A DNA stretch of 64,000 nucleotides from Halicephalobus mephisto (GCA_009193035.1 SWDT01000035.1:1-64000), one strand, 5' to 3'; positions 35,168 through 46,121 are shown, counted from the first letter of the stretch. Notes: generated by a model not told the origin, from the letters alone. Numbers and translations: made by a program.

Positions 35168-35980
35168 TTTAAACAGGAATAGTGAAGAAAAATATAGCAA
35201 TAAATCCGGTCAAGTTACAAATCATCAAGATTTTTAAAATCATTTATTTTTACGAAATTATAAAAAATTGGAATTATTTTTTTTTTAATTTTCTAAAAAA
35301 ATTAAAATTTAAAAATTTTATAATATTGTCTCGACACGAATTTTTGGAATTTTTAAAGAAGTTTTAGAATTTTAATTTTAATTTGAGAAATTTTTGTAAA
35401 TTTCCTTAAGATAAATGTTGCAACTTTTCTGGAAGATTCCAAAATTTCTCAAATAAGGGCTATAAAAATAATTATTTTTTCAAAATTCTCAGTTTTTGGA
35501 TTTTCCCTAAAAAAAATTGAGTTTTTTCCTTAATTGACCAATCTTGAAAAACGATCATTCCTTGATTTATTTAAATAATCAAAGACGAATTAACAATAAT
35601 TTTTAATACCCTAATTTTACGCATATAAACACGGACTTACACGCGAAAAAAAGTTGACCGAGGGTCGGACATCGAAATCCGCCATGCTTATATGCGTAAA
35701 ATTAAGGTAATTCATCTTTGCCGTTCTTCCTGTCGTAGAAAGCGAGGAGATTCCCAGCACGAAAATCCTTAAGATGCAGGAACTCAGCTTGTAGCAAGAA
35801 GACAAGCCATTCAGAAGTCAATTATAGGAACGACGAAACTGTATTATCAGAAGTTGTAGGTAATTATATTTGTATTGTTGATCGTTTGAATAAAATGAAA
35901 AGTTAGTAATTGTAAGAGACTCGTTAATTAAGGAAATAAGTCATATTCCCTTACACTTCCGTCTTCTTTCTGAACGGCGT
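35168..35980. other. Intergenic, repeat traces, no gene seen
   Basis: AT-rich start, then a stretch around 35530-35610 similar to 7550-7620 (CGATCATTCCTTGATTTATT versus TGATCACTCCTCGGTTTATT). It includes the small palindrome listed separately and an inverted trace of the dispersed repeat near 35700-35790. Confidence 0.45.
35606..35713. repeat. Small palindromic element
   Basis: TACCCTAATTTTACGCATAT at the left and its complement ATATGCGTAAAATTAAGGTA at the right form about 27-bp arms around a 50-bp centre. Confidence 0.75.
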
Positions 35981-35984
35981 CACT

Positions 35985-36300
35985 GTTGTAGTATAAGTGA
36001 TGTGGATGTCGATGGTGTGACACCCTGGAGCTCCATGATTAGGCGGAAAACTGTTGGTTCTTACTGTTAGTAATGAAAGCCTGTTTATCTCAACATAAGC
36101 ATAGAACAAAGGAGGAAGGGTCCTCGTTTGACCGAAGTCAAATTCGGACCAGTCTAAAGCTGGATTTTCTCAAATACTGACTCTCTAACACTTTAGTCTC
36201 ACCTCCCAGGCTTCGGCTGACTGGGCGGAGCTATGAGCATTCTGTCTAGGCCGTTTCCGGTTTAACTCCGATCTTTATGCCTACACTGTTGCTGTAAGTT
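35985..36300. repeat. Solo copy of the repeat that flanks the virus-like block
   Basis: About 290 bp closely similar to 54521-54826 in the same orientation and to 61501-61793 in reverse. Shared landmarks are GGAGCTCCATGATTAGGCGG, GTCAAATTCGGACCAGTCTA and GGCTGACTGGGCGGAG. No second copy lies nearby in inverted orientation, so it is a solo or decayed element. Confidence 0.8.
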
Positions 36301-36439
36301 GCCGCATACCTTGAGTCCCTGTGTTTCAGAAACTTTCTAATTTTCTGCGATAGTTCCTACTACACACCTATCAACCTTGGTTCTACAAATCCCTCAAGTG
36401 CAAATTTAAATTTTATTACTTGACAACATAATACTGAAA

Positions 36440-37438
36440 TTAATTATCAGCAAACTTCGTACAGCAGAATTGAGCCGTGCTAGAAGAATTATTGTTGGCA
36501 TATGTTGCACTCTTATATGAACAAGGGGATTCCTTGGTGAATGCTACTCCTTCTTCCATCTCGTAAACACCGTTTCTGCGGATGAGTCTACCAACATCAA
36601 TGACATAAGGAGGCGAAGCTTGATGCAATGGGTAGATTAAATATTCAAAGAGAGTTTTGAAGTCAAACGGCGGAAGATAACCGATGAAATTCGAAGTGTT
36701 TCCGAAGTTATTTAAATCACTAAAAGGTATATCGTTCCCCTGCAGTAAATATTGATTTTGATTAGAGCCTTTAGAAGTGACGGAGATGTTGAATCCCACA
36801 TCGATGGCATCGAAGGTAGCGTTGAGATTTGCAAAAAAGTTGCCATTATTGTAGATATATGTAGAACTGTTGAACTGCATGCATTTTGGGGTGTTCATAG
36901 GTGGTGGGGGGACTGATTTGTAGGCTGTGCAGCATTGACGAGCGTAGAAAGTATAATTGAATATATTCTCCACCATCTCTTGACAGCTGTTATCTTCAGT
37001 GAAGAGATCTCCAGTCGATAAACTTATTCCGCCATCATCGATCAAATTGTCCAAGAATACAATGTATTCCTGCATGTTTACCATATATACGGGTTGTGTC
37101 ATTTCAACAGTGTCATTTCCAACAAGCCAGCTACAGTGCCCGCCGATACTGTAGCATTTCTTATAGAGGCCTTGTCCAATAGAAGCCATTATGCCGTCTT
37201 CAATTGGGTAGTAGAGGGACGAGTTGACAGAAGTGTAGGTTTGGTCAGTGATAAAGAGCTGGGTTTTTGGGTTTCCCATGAGGTCTTTGGTATGAAGATT
37301 CGCCGTGTAGACCATAACTTGGGCGTTCTCAAAGGTTACGGTAAGGTTAAGAGATGTAGAAGTGCAGATTTGAGCACTTTGAGCAGCAGAGAAGGCCAGA
37401 AGCCCGAAGAAAGCGAGGAAGAAGACTCGGATCATCAT
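36440..37438 (-). CDS. Secreted nematode-type glycoprotein, unrecognised family
   Basis: One exon, 332 residues from the ATG at 37438 (MMIRVFFLAFFGLLAFSAA signal peptide). This start is preferred over the one at 37459 because a TATA box sits 49 bp upstream. The mature part has about eight paired-looking cysteines, including two CC doublets (ARQCCTAY and AQFCCTKF) placed at the ends of two similar halves, and many Asn-X-Ser/Thr sites. The arrangement suggests two repeats of a roughly 150-residue domain. No family is recognised; an excreted protein is likely. Confidence 0.7.
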   Translation of the reverse strand: MMIRVFFLAFFGLLAFSAAQSAQICTSTSLNLTVTFENAQVMVYTANLHTKDLMGNPKTQLFITDQTYTSVNSSLYYPIEDGIMASIGQGLYKKCYSIGGHCSWLVGNDTVEMTQPVYMVNMQEYIVFLDNLIDDGGISLSTGDLFTEDNSCQEMVENIFNYTFYARQCCTAYKSVPPPPMNTPKCMQFNSSTYIYNNGNFFANLNATFDAIDVGFNISVTSKGSNQNQYLLQGNDIPFSDLNNFGNTSNFIGYLPPFDFKTLFEYLIYPLHQASPPYVIDVGRLIRRNGVYEMEEGVAFTKESPCSYKSATYANNNSSSTAQFCCTKFADN

Positions 37439-37486
37439 TGGAGTTGAATGTGAAGTCAACTATGTCAGATCTTGTTTCTACCGCCT

Positions 37487-37494
37487 CTTTTATA
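37487..37494 (-). promoter_or_regulatory. TATA box of secreted glycoprotein gene
   Basis: TATAAAAG on the minus strand, 49 bp before the ATG at 37438. Same motif and spacing as in the His-rich genes, pointing to a shared core-promoter type for strongly expressed secreted products. Confidence 0.6.
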
Positions 37495-38331
37495 CAGAAA
37501 ACTTCCTCACAAAATCGTGCTTTATCGGTGGTTTATAGAGCGAAATGATATCATGATTAATTCTCCTAATTCCCTTTATCATTTGCCGGAAACTTGATAA
37601 TTACTTTCAAATACTGGGAACTTTATGCAAATTATAGTTGTATCGATTCATTAAATGCAGATTAAATACACAATTAATATTAGAAAATTTAGATTGGTTG
37701 TTATTACAGTAATATAATGCACAAAACTTGAAAGTCACTGAAAGATCATTCGAACCATATGAATTAAATTCAATCAATTGACATCATAATCGTTATTTAT
37801 TGAGACAATCTTTAAAATTTCTCATAGTAGGTGTGCCCTTATCATGACTTTTATCGCTTTTATGTTGGTGGATAATACGACTTTTTTCCAAGCATTAGAT
37901 CAATGCTCAAAAACTATTTTAGGATAGTATCGAAGAAATGCAGACTAAAATTTTATGAATCCTATCCAAGATTGCTCTCAATAAATTCTCTGTTATAAAT
38001 CTTGGATAATATTCAAGAACGTCTACTTCTGAATCTTCTAGATATCATTTGAGCTTCTTTTCCATACACTATGTACTGTAAAATGAATAAAAACTTTTTT
38101 CAATTTTCTTTCTGAATAAAAATTTCTTGTAATATTCTTTCAAAATGGTTATTACTTAAGGGAATTAAACAAAATTCAGAGATTTCATGAGCCTGTGAGT
38201 ATGAGTTAAAACAGCAGCTTTAAATTTTTAAATACAAGTTGTTTGTGGATATCCTCTGCAATGGTTGGGAGATAGAATGACGCCGAAGAATATGGGGTGA
38301 TAGCCTAAGAAGACACCTCGTGATAAAGATA
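37495..38331. other. Intergenic, no gene seen
   Basis: AT-rich, with many ATTCATTAAA-type stretches and no reading frame with domain or splice support. Confidence 0.5.
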
Positions 38332-38346
38332 CAGTACCTGTCAAAA

Positions 38347-38716
38347 AGATTAAGATAAAGATAAAAGATGCCCCAGTATTCGAGCCTGAAAGAACTTCTC
38401 AAAATCGCAGGCTTTCGAAAGTTTTTGCAAACTGCTGGATGTGGTGTAGGTGGGCCTCCCACTAACCACAAGGGTCTAGTAACCATTAGGGTCCACTAAC
38501 CACAGGGGTCGATTTTAGCCTGTTACGGGATCCGCTGAGGCCAGCAGCACTCGGACTCGCCTTTTAATCTTCCACATTCAAATGTGTCCCCTTTTCACCC
38601 CTGCTCTCCTGAGGAGAGGTTAGGCTTTTACGACCTGGGTTTTGGCCGACCGGGATTCGAACCTACGCTTCGACGTGTGATGCAACAGCGCCCACCGCCT
38701 CCGCACCACTCCCGGC
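38347..38716 (-). mobile_element. tRNA-derived SINE inserted in the Tc1 left end
   Basis: On the minus strand the 5' part is tRNA-like with a perfect B box (GGTTCGAATCC, near 38648) and an A-box-like TGGTGCGGAGG. About 300 bp of unrelated body and a tail of TCTTTTATCTTTATCTTAAT follow. It is flanked by direct repeats of ACCTGTCAAAA, which are Tc1 terminal sequence, so it jumped in after the transposon was in place. Inside, TAATGGTTACTAGACCC and AGTGGACCC form short internal repeats. Confidence 0.8.
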
Positions 38717-38998
38717 ACCTGTCAAAAGTCTTTGCTAATTTAGTTTTTTATTGATATTTAGGTTTTATTGGAGATAGCATAATAAGTTTCTCTAGTATTT
38801 CAATATCTACCTTTGGTAGATGGTTTAAGAACCGTTTTTCCCGAAATTGTAGATTTCCCAGTGAAGTTGGCTGAAAAACTTCAGAAGCATCACGACAAGT
38901 GTTTGCGAACGTAAGTTTCTTTGCTTTTATATATAATTTTTCGCTTTTTGGAATAATGTTTCTTATTAATATTTTTTAATCTTTTACTTTTATTTCAG

Positions 38999-40018
38999 AT
39001 GCCGGGTAGATACTATAGTGAAGAAACCAGAAGCTTGATTGTTCATGCCGTGAAGTCCGGTCGTTCCTATTCTTCCGTTGGTCGCGATTTCTCGATTCCA
39101 GAATCCAGTGTAAGGACGATTTATAATCGTTACCGTGCTCGCAAGACTGTGAATACGAAATACAAGCCTAGCCGTTCACGAAAGACCGACGACAAAACAG
39201 ACAGGAAGATAAAACGCCTCTCCGTTGCCGATCCTCGTCGAAGTGCACCAGATATCCGTAATCAGCTGGAGCCAGAAGTACGTGATTCCATCTCGATTCG
39301 CACTGTTCAAAAACGCCTGGTTGCTAGTGGACTTTCCGGGCGTCGCTCTGCCAGTAAACCCTCAATTTCAGGAGCGAATAAGAAGGTACGATTAGCATTT
39401 GCTAACAAGTATGAGAAGTGGACAATAACAGACTGGTCTAAGGTTCTCTGGAGTGACGAAAGTAAAATAAATCTTCTCGGATCTGATGGTATATCCTATG
39501 TTCATCGACCCCCGAGGCAGAGATACAACTCCAAATACATGAAACCTACTGTTAAACACGGTGGTGGATCGGTAATTGTTTGGGGTTGTTTCAGCTCATA
39601 TGGGGTAGGTCCATTATTCCGAATTAAAGGGAAAATGGACAAACATGTATATACCAATATCTTAAAGGATCAAATGCTACCACACGGGCGGGAATCTATG
39701 CCGCCTGGGTGGTTTTTTCAGCAGGATAATGATCCAAAACATAAATCCGCAATGGCGCAGAACTTCCTTTCTCGTATGAAAGTGCAAGTTTTGGACTGGC
39801 CCTCTCAGTCTCCGGACCTCAACCCCATAGAGCATCTATGGGGGGAGCTTAAGAGACGGGCAGTGGGACAGTATGCAAAAAACGCCGATCAGAAATTCGC
39901 TATTTTGCAAAAAGAGTGGGAGTCCATTGACCAGAATGTTATTGACCGCTTGATTGCTTCGATGCCTGACCGAATCAAGGCTGTTAAAGCTAATCGTGGT
40001 GGTCCAACTAAATATTGA
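38999..40018 (+). CDS. Tc1-like transposase, DD34E, open reading frame
   Basis: 339 residues without break. Helix-turn-helix DNA-binding part at 1-110 (SVGRDFSIPESSVRTIYNRY). The catalytic triad is Asp153 (LWSDESK), Asp243 (QQDNDPKH) and Glu278 (LNPIEHLWGELK), with 34 residues between the last two. Full length for the family (about 340). The intact frame implies recent activity, but the SINE in the left terminal repeat may now prevent mobilisation in cis. The ATG follows a TTTCAG acceptor-like site. Confidence 0.93.
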   Translation: MPGRYYSEETRSLIVHAVKSGRSYSSVGRDFSIPESSVRTIYNRYRARKTVNTKYKPSRSRKTDDKTDRKIKRLSVADPRRSAPDIRNQLEPEVRDSISIRTVQKRLVASGLSGRRSASKPSISGANKKVRLAFANKYEKWTITDWSKVLWSDESKINLLGSDGISYVHRPPRQRYNSKYMKPTVKHGGGSVIVWGCFSSYGVGPLFRIKGKMDKHVYTNILKDQMLPHGRESMPPGWFFQQDNDPKHKSAMAQNFLSRMKVQVLDWPSQSPDLNPIEHLWGELKRRAVGQYAKNADQKFAILQKEWESIDQNVIDRLIASMPDRIKAVKANRGGPTKY

Positions 40019-40981
40019 TTATGTTTTGTTTAATTTGAAATTTTTTTATATTGTTAAAATAAAAATAGCAAAGATTTTTGTCCGATGCCTTAGGACATAA
40101 AGCTCTGAAGCATCTTTAGTTTAGGGTCGAGTGTTTAGTTTCTCATTAAATCTGATTTGTCAGAGGCTGATAAATAAGTGGTTCAAATATTAGGTGATAT
40201 AGATTACTAGAACTCAAGAAAAACTAAATTAGCAAAGACTTTTGACAGGTACTGTAGATTCGATGAACAACTGAATATCTCCAATTAACGAACAGAACGT
40301 CACTAGTTCGGGACACAAAGTCACATCACCTCCTCTGACCAATAACACTCAGTAAAGCAAAAACTAATGTAACGTTGCTATCCCAAGCCAATAATATTGC
40401 TGCGAAAGTTATTAGCAATACTGACTTAGGCATTGTATTCACTAGTAAAATAATCATTGAATTACTTTATCAAATTTGTTTTGTCATTACGTATGATTCT
40501 ATGAACTTGAGTTCCATTAACATCCAAATGTTGCCAATGTTGGTCTATGGCTATCTAAGCTTAATTACTGAAAAAGAACAAAATTTGATATATCGGAATT
40601 TTGTTCATCTCACAATGCCGAATTAGCAGATTTAATCATCCATCGAACTTGAAACAAACAATCCGAACCTGCATTCACAACTCTAATCATTCTAGAATGA
40701 AATCTAACTACTGACGAATTATATGCTTGTCATTGGAGTGGAGAACATCAAGTTTCTCATTAGTTTTGACTTCCCTATTGAAATCATTGGGATGAAGTGA
40801 AAGTATCCGGTTTTGAGAAGGAAATTTCGCCTAACCAAAAAACTATCAGTGCGAATACTCATTCTTTGTCCAGTGTCTCCTCTCAACGCTCGTTCTTTTT
40901 CCTCTCAGTCCTGTATTAGCAGATTGCACAGAGGAAAAGAAGCTGCGTTTCCTGAACAGAGAGTTCACATTCATTCTCTTC

Positions 40982-41081
40982 GGTTTAATTACCCAAGTTT
41001 GAGGTAACATTGAGTTCCGCTCCTGAGTAATCTTGTGGCGGGAATTGTCTAAATTTTGGAACGCTTTCTCTGTAGAAAGTT
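40982..41081 (+). ncRNA. SL1 spliced-leader RNA gene (solo)
   Basis: Begins with the 22-nt SL1 leader (GGTTTAATTACCCAAG...), identical to the canonical nematode one, at 40982-41003. A GTAAC donor follows at once, then an Sm-type site AAATTTTGG at 41051-41059 and a terminal hairpin CTTTCT-CTGT-AGAAAG. About 100 nt, the normal size. It donates the leader to pre-mRNAs in trans. Unlike the others it has no divergent partner within 300 bp. Confidence 0.92.
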
Positions 41082-42893
41082 TATGATGAACTGTGTTTAG
41101 GAGTTTTTCCCTTATCAATATTCTCCCGGGTTTAGTTAACATTTCACAACATAGGAAACAGTAATAAGTTTCACAAGTAAAAGTCTGTTTTGTAATTTAC
41201 CAATGATAAAGAGTAGATTCCAGTTGTTTTGTACTTACAGTTGAGTCTACTGGTTCAGGACAGATCGAAATAGAGTCCAAGTTGCGACCTAAAGGCATGA
41301 ATAACATCAGCATGAGGAATAAAATACAAAGAATAAATGTTCGACAGAAACTATGCCAGAATAGCAGTCAACAAATAATATTCTTGAAGACTGTTACACA
41401 AAGTATCGAATAAAAGAAATCTTACTGACTGAATCAACTATAAATCCAGAGAAACAACGAGACTCGGTGGTGAGAAAGTTATAACACTAAATTTGAGGAC
41501 ATTCTGAAAAGTCGAGAACTACTACGCTATTTATTACGGCAGGTATATGAATTTAAGAATACAGTCTTCACTGTTCAAACCCGTAAAATGATTCATTAGA
41601 GACAATATCACTAATCATATATCTAGCTCGACGGTCAGTGATATTTTATTACGTTATTTGATGTTCACTTATAAGCATAACGACCGATTTACACAAAACC
41701 AAAGCGATCTTCTTACATGGCATGGTTCACGGCCCTTGAATCAATCTACGAACCAGAAAGTCATGGCAATGGGTATCATACCATTCTCCATCAATCTAGT
41801 TGCAGAATTCACAACCTCTCCTGTAGATCTGAGCAATTTCGGGAATAAGAGATTCATCTGGAAATGAACCACTCAGAAGAGAGAAAGTGCTAGGCAAAAC
41901 TGAAATACACAGTACAAAGAACCCACTGATAGATGAAGAAACAAACCTTGTGGAATTCAGAAGCCAGAACACCGGTCTTTCTAAAGTATATTCAACGCAG
42001 TAGCACCATTATCACCGATATTAGGATGGTAAATGAGAGTCGTGAAGACTACTTTTGGTGGTGTGAAATAGTAGTTCCTCGGGACATGAATGTCACACCT
42101 GGAGGTCCCTTGTCTATGAAAGAAATCACTGTCAATGAGCTTGGCGGTGACAGATCACATTCAATATCTAAAAACTCTTGAATTCAACAAATAAACTATC
42201 ACCTACAAACTTCCGATAATGAAACTAACTCTTTGAAGTTGTCTTCGCTCATCTACATAATACACTATTAATAAAAACTTGGGAAGTAGGCTTAAACCAA
42301 GAAATACAGTCGTCTATCTGCACTTCATCCATAATCATTAGATATCTTGGTTTTGGAGATAAAAAGACCCAATCCACAGCAAGCACTCATACTGATTTTT
42401 GACTGATAAACATGAAATCAACGTGTTTAAGTTCCCAATACTCGAAAAGGAACGCACAATTGACTATGATTACGTAAGATCTCGTGGGAACAATAGACAA
42501 ACTCCACCGAATGTTTTCTTAGTGGATACTTATTCAGTAGTAGGAGAGGGATTTCTTCAAGAAGCTTTTTGTTCCCTTTTTCATGCAAATTGCTACTTTG
42601 TTGTCGGGTTCTTTGTTCCGGTAATACGACTGAAGGTAATGCCAATCACAAGCCGAACGCTCAGACGTTGACACAGATCATCAAAAGGCAGTGGATTTTA
42701 AATGGCGATCAAGTAACTAGTAGTTCTTATGAGGGTGAAAATGAAACAAATACTTTACCTTTATAGAGCATTCAATCCTACACTTTGGAAGTTTTCATTT
42801 TGATCGAATTTCTTAGTCTTTTAAAAATGCCTCAGAAGGGCAATTATCGTCAATCTAAAAGTAACCAAAATATGAAAATTATTTTCCTCATAA
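41082..42893. other. Intergenic between SL RNA genes, no gene seen
   Basis: Short frames such as 42399-42671 show no domain, signal peptide or splice context. Nothing else recognised. Confidence 0.45.
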
Positions 42894-42993
42894 GCTTCCT
42901 ATAAAGAAAGCGTTCCAAAATTTGTAGTTCTTCTCGCCACAAGATATTCAAGAGCGGAATTCAATGTTTACCTCAAACTTGGGTAATTAAACC
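42894..42993 (-). ncRNA. SL1 RNA gene, left member of divergent pair 1
   Basis: On the minus strand the canonical 22-nt leader occupies 42993-42972, followed by a GTAAACATTG donor region, Sm site AAATTTTGGAACG and a CTTTCTTTATAGGAAG hairpin. It diverges from the SL1 gene at 43289 with 295 bp between the two starts; the spacer ends are themselves inverted repeats. Confidence 0.92.
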
Positions 42994-43288
42994 GAAGAGA
43001 AGGTCGTCGCTTCCACTCTTGTATGTGGCCAATCTTTTCCATTCTATAAAGGTCAGTCAATAGTGTTTATGTGAAAAGAGAACGAATTATAGAGAGCACA
43101 GCAGACTAATAGAAGTGCTGTGAACACTCTTCTTGTCGGAGATAAGCCAGTTCGTTCTCTTTTCAGTTTCTCTTCCCCCAGTGCTCATATCTACTTACTA
43201 TATTTCAGCAAGAAAACCCTTTCGCCCGCTGTTCATTTGATCAAAGAGATTGGCCACATACAAGAGTGGAAGCGACGACTTTCTCTTC

Positions 43289-43389
43289 GGTTTAATTACC
43301 CAAGTTTGAGGTAACATTGAATTCCGCTCTTGAATACCTTGTGGCGGGAATAACCTAAATTTTGGAACGTTTTCTATAAAGAAGGCTTG
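43289..43389 (+). ncRNA. SL1 RNA gene, right member of divergent pair 1
   Basis: Canonical leader at 43289-43310, donor GTAACATTG, Sm site AAATTTTGG near 43356 and a terminal hairpin ending about 43389. The preceding 40 bp (ACATACAAGAGTGGAAGCGA...) is a mirror of the sequence preceding its divergent partner, so both genes likely carry the same proximal promoter element. Confidence 0.92.
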
Positions 43390-43989
43390 TGAGGAAAATA
43401 ATTTTCATATTTTGGTTGTCAGTAACTGCTCTTTTGGAATATTTCCTTCTCTCTTTCGTCAGGGTGGTCTTGCTCTGTCCTTTTTGAGACTGGTTGATTT
43501 GATAGTTGGACTAATCACACCAGTCAGGTAACCAAAAAGACTGATTTAAAAAAATATTACATCATCCACATTCGGCTAATGACATTGTATTATTTTCCAC
43601 AATGCACAAATCATCGAGATGATGTTGCAACAACTGATTGAATACAGAAGTCCACTTAGTAATGTGATTAATACATCACGAGTATAGATACTTCCCAAGT
43701 AGTCGTGATTCCTATCAACTATAAATCTGAAATCATTGAATTCCAATGTACTTCTATCTTTTAAAGCTTAATCTAGTGGAACCTTCCCCTATCTGAAATC
43801 GAAAATTATGGAAGTCTCTAGAAAATCGTGTCGAAATAATTTCTAAAAAACACTTCCACTTTCTATAATAACATTATTATCACAGATTGAGAAAACAGTT
43901 TATATTCACAGATAATAGTGAGAAATCAACAATACAAAGTTAAGAGTTATCGCACAATCTAATTATGCTGAGAGATAGTCTCTAGGAAA
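43390..43989. other. Intergenic, no gene seen
   Basis: Ordinary AT-rich sequence; nothing recognised. Confidence 0.45.
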
Positions 43990-44157
43990 TTACCAGTGAT
44001 GGTGGTGATGATGTCCATGGTGATGTCCATAGTGGTGATGGTCGTAGAAGTGCCCGTGGTGATAATCATGATGATGATCATGATGATGATCGTAATGATG
44101 ATGGTGATCATCGTAGTGATGAGGATAGTAGTGATGGCTGTGACCGTATCCAAACAT
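43990..44157 (-). CDS. Histidine-dominated small peptide, 55 residues
   Basis: ATG at 44157 to TAA at 43990. Thirty of 55 residues are histidine; nearly all the rest are Tyr, Asp and Gly, with one Trp at the end. Residues 1-19 start MFGYGHSHHYYPHHYDD and the end is GHHHHHHW. Codons mix CAT and CAC, so this is not a simple triplet expansion, which supports selection on the peptide. No signal peptide, hence probably cytosolic unless its promoter-proximal exon was missed. A TATAAAAG lies at 44276-44283, 119 bp upstream. Metal chelation (Zn, Cu, Ni) is the natural inference. The longer frame on the same strand, rich in Thr and Ile, is its shadow. Confidence 0.65.
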   Translation of the reverse strand: MFGYGHSHHYYPHHYDDHHHHYDHHHDHHHDYHHGHFYDHHHYGHHHGHHHHHHW

Positions 44158-44275
44158 CGTTATTTTCTTCTGTGAAGTTTGAGGGGAATAAATTCAAAGC
44201 AGAGAGCTGAACAACAACTAGTTTCAACCGATTATCGAAGACGACAATAGGATGGAGTTATGGAAAATCAAAGGA

Positions 44276-44283
44276 CTTTTATA
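44276..44283 (-). promoter_or_regulatory. TATA box upstream of the His-rich peptide
   Basis: TATAAAAG on the minus strand, the same core as at 5551-5558 and 37487-37494, but farther (119 bp) from the ATG. Confidence 0.5.
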
Positions 44284-44984
44284 GACGACAATTTCACCAG
44301 GACACACCTCGATTACGTATCACAACCTGAGAAACCAATGAATCACTCAAAACGGGGGAAACAATTACGTCAGAGGTTACATTTCTTTGAGATAAGAAGT
44401 TTACATAAAGTGCATGACGTCAGAAGATAAAAAAAGTCGACACACGGACATAATTATACGGTATAAATTTTGAAAATGAAATGACTACTTAGTATGAAAA
44501 TAGAAAAGCATAAACTTGGAGTTTACTGCTTTTTCAACCAATTTTTATTGTCCGAGAGCAGACACTAAGAAATCAAAGTACCTGTCCATGTATGAGTTCC
44601 ATATTTCTGATAGGTATCTGCAGAAAGTAATTAATTCTCCTACTGTACATTACAAGAAAATCACCAGCAATGGAAACAGTTATCATTACCATATTTACTG
44701 TGGGTTCTGGAATTCTATCAAACCTTTTCTACTTCATAGATTGGATGTGAAATCCAAAAACTCTCCCAGAGTCGACTTCAGTCTTGATACAATCGACACA
44801 AGAACGGTATCAACATGAAAATCCTAACGCTAGCCGTTATTTTTGATAAAATACCAGAAATTCAAAAGAAGAGACTTGAATGTAATTTATGATAGATCAT
44901 CAGTAAATGCTTAACTGAAATTGAACTATGTTTAATTTCATTGATAAGTAATTAATGTCTTCTCAATCTCCTGAACCACATCTT
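44284..44984. other. Intergenic, unassigned 100-codon frame
   Basis: A plus frame at 44516-44818 starts from a non-ATG codon and has no recognised domain. Left uncalled. Confidence 0.4.
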
Positions 44985-46121
44985 TAGTTCTTTCTGTATC
45001 CCGGGACACTTATCAATGTCAAAATTGTAGTCACGGTGGACTGCATTCAATCAGGGCAGCGAAGGGCAACAGATAGGAAACACCGAATAGACTGCCTAAA
45101 AGCAAGGCCATTAGAGGAAGAAAAAGCATGACAAAATGGCATGTCAGTTGAACAATCATGGTTTTCTGGATCCCTTGGAAGGCATTTCTCTGTTCCTGCT
45201 TCACTTTATCTTGACGAAGGTACACCCACACTTTGTAGTTGAAGAAGACGGCAAGAGAGAAGCTGACGTCGTTTCAGAAGACTGCAACCCACGAAGCCAG
45301 TGAGGAAATAAGGAGATAGCTGAAAATCACAGGCTTAGACTTCCCCATAAGTGTGTAATTGAGAAGGAAAGTGGCATAATAGTCAAAGAACAGTGTTGGA
45401 ATCCCCTGAAACTGAATGAACAGCATCTAAATACCTAAGAATACGGATTTTCTAAGTCCTTTCTAATTATAGATATGCGATAATTAATTACGAGTTATAA
45501 TCGAGAAATCCGAAAGGTATTGCTTTTAGTCATTAGTGTAATCCAATGAAGATGAAAACTAACCACTTTGGCTCCCACCATATTCCAGTACCTTCCTTCC
45601 TTGTTTCCTTCTAAATACGGCTTCATCTGAACATCTATCAACTCTGTGGGTGACGATCTAAATGCTGCGTAAAACAAAGTAGCGATTCCAATATTATAGG
45701 CTATAGCAATAAAGTACAGTAGTGTCCTCAATGAAAAGTGGACATTCTGCTTCTTGCAAATTAACAAATATCGAATATAAAAAGGAATGGATATCACACA
45801 GAGACATAAATCTGCTGCAAAAAGAATCAGTATTACGATAAATTTACTAACCATATGGTCAATTTCAAAGTCGAATCTTGTAATAGCAATGACGTAATAC
45901 CCATTTTTAAGGAAGAGATCACCTTTTGCTATTGCCGTCGTTATGGAGAATATCAGGTCGAAAATACTGTTACTGGCGACGGCGGAGAAATATCCTTCGA
46001 CTCCTTTATTCTTTTTGGAGAAAAGAACCAATCCTATGAAGAACAGCATTAAACAGATCCCAAAATAAGAAATTACACTCGTAGTCGTGATGATCAAGTT
46101 GTTTATACCATCTCTAGACAT
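44985..46121 (-). pseudogene. Serpentine chemoreceptor pseudogene
   Basis: Starts MSRDGINN at 46121 and runs through five membrane segments to a GTTAGT donor near 45561. The next exon follows a TTTCAG acceptor near 45410 and encodes two more segments and an intracellular loop. A TGA interrupts it in the segment after SSLASWVAV, and one missing base after LIECSP shifts the frame before the final helix. Loop motif VQMKPYLEGN and helix sequence MIVQLTCHFVMLFLP match the neighbour at 46529-47447. The parts resemble nematode str/srd-type receptors. Confidence 0.75.

Larger units (their letters stand above)
38332..40254 (+). mobile_element. Tc1-family DNA transposon with nested SINE
   Basis: Terminal inverted repeats begin CAGTACCTGTCAAAAGTCTT and are bounded by TA dinucleotides (38330-38331 and 40255-40256), the target duplication of Tc1/mariner elements. 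At least 36 bp of terminal repeat match. The left repeat is split by a 370-bp SINE with an 11-bp duplicated target (38336-38346 and 38717-38727). Without the SINE the element would be about 1.54 kb. It encodes one full-length transposase. Confidence 0.92.

Noticed and set aside
37439..37459. Upstream ATG of the secreted glycoprotein
   Set aside because: It would place seven extra residues before the signal peptide; TATA spacing favours 37438.
42894..43389. Initially read as a palindromic MITE (also 48318-48817)
   Set aside because: The arms contain the SL1 leader, donor, Sm site and hairpin, so they are divergent SL RNA genes. Whether the unit also moves is left open.
43959..44153. Thr/Ile-rich 64-codon frame
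   Set aside because: It is another frame of the histidine-rich peptide; its composition is what CAT/CAC repeats give when read out of phase.
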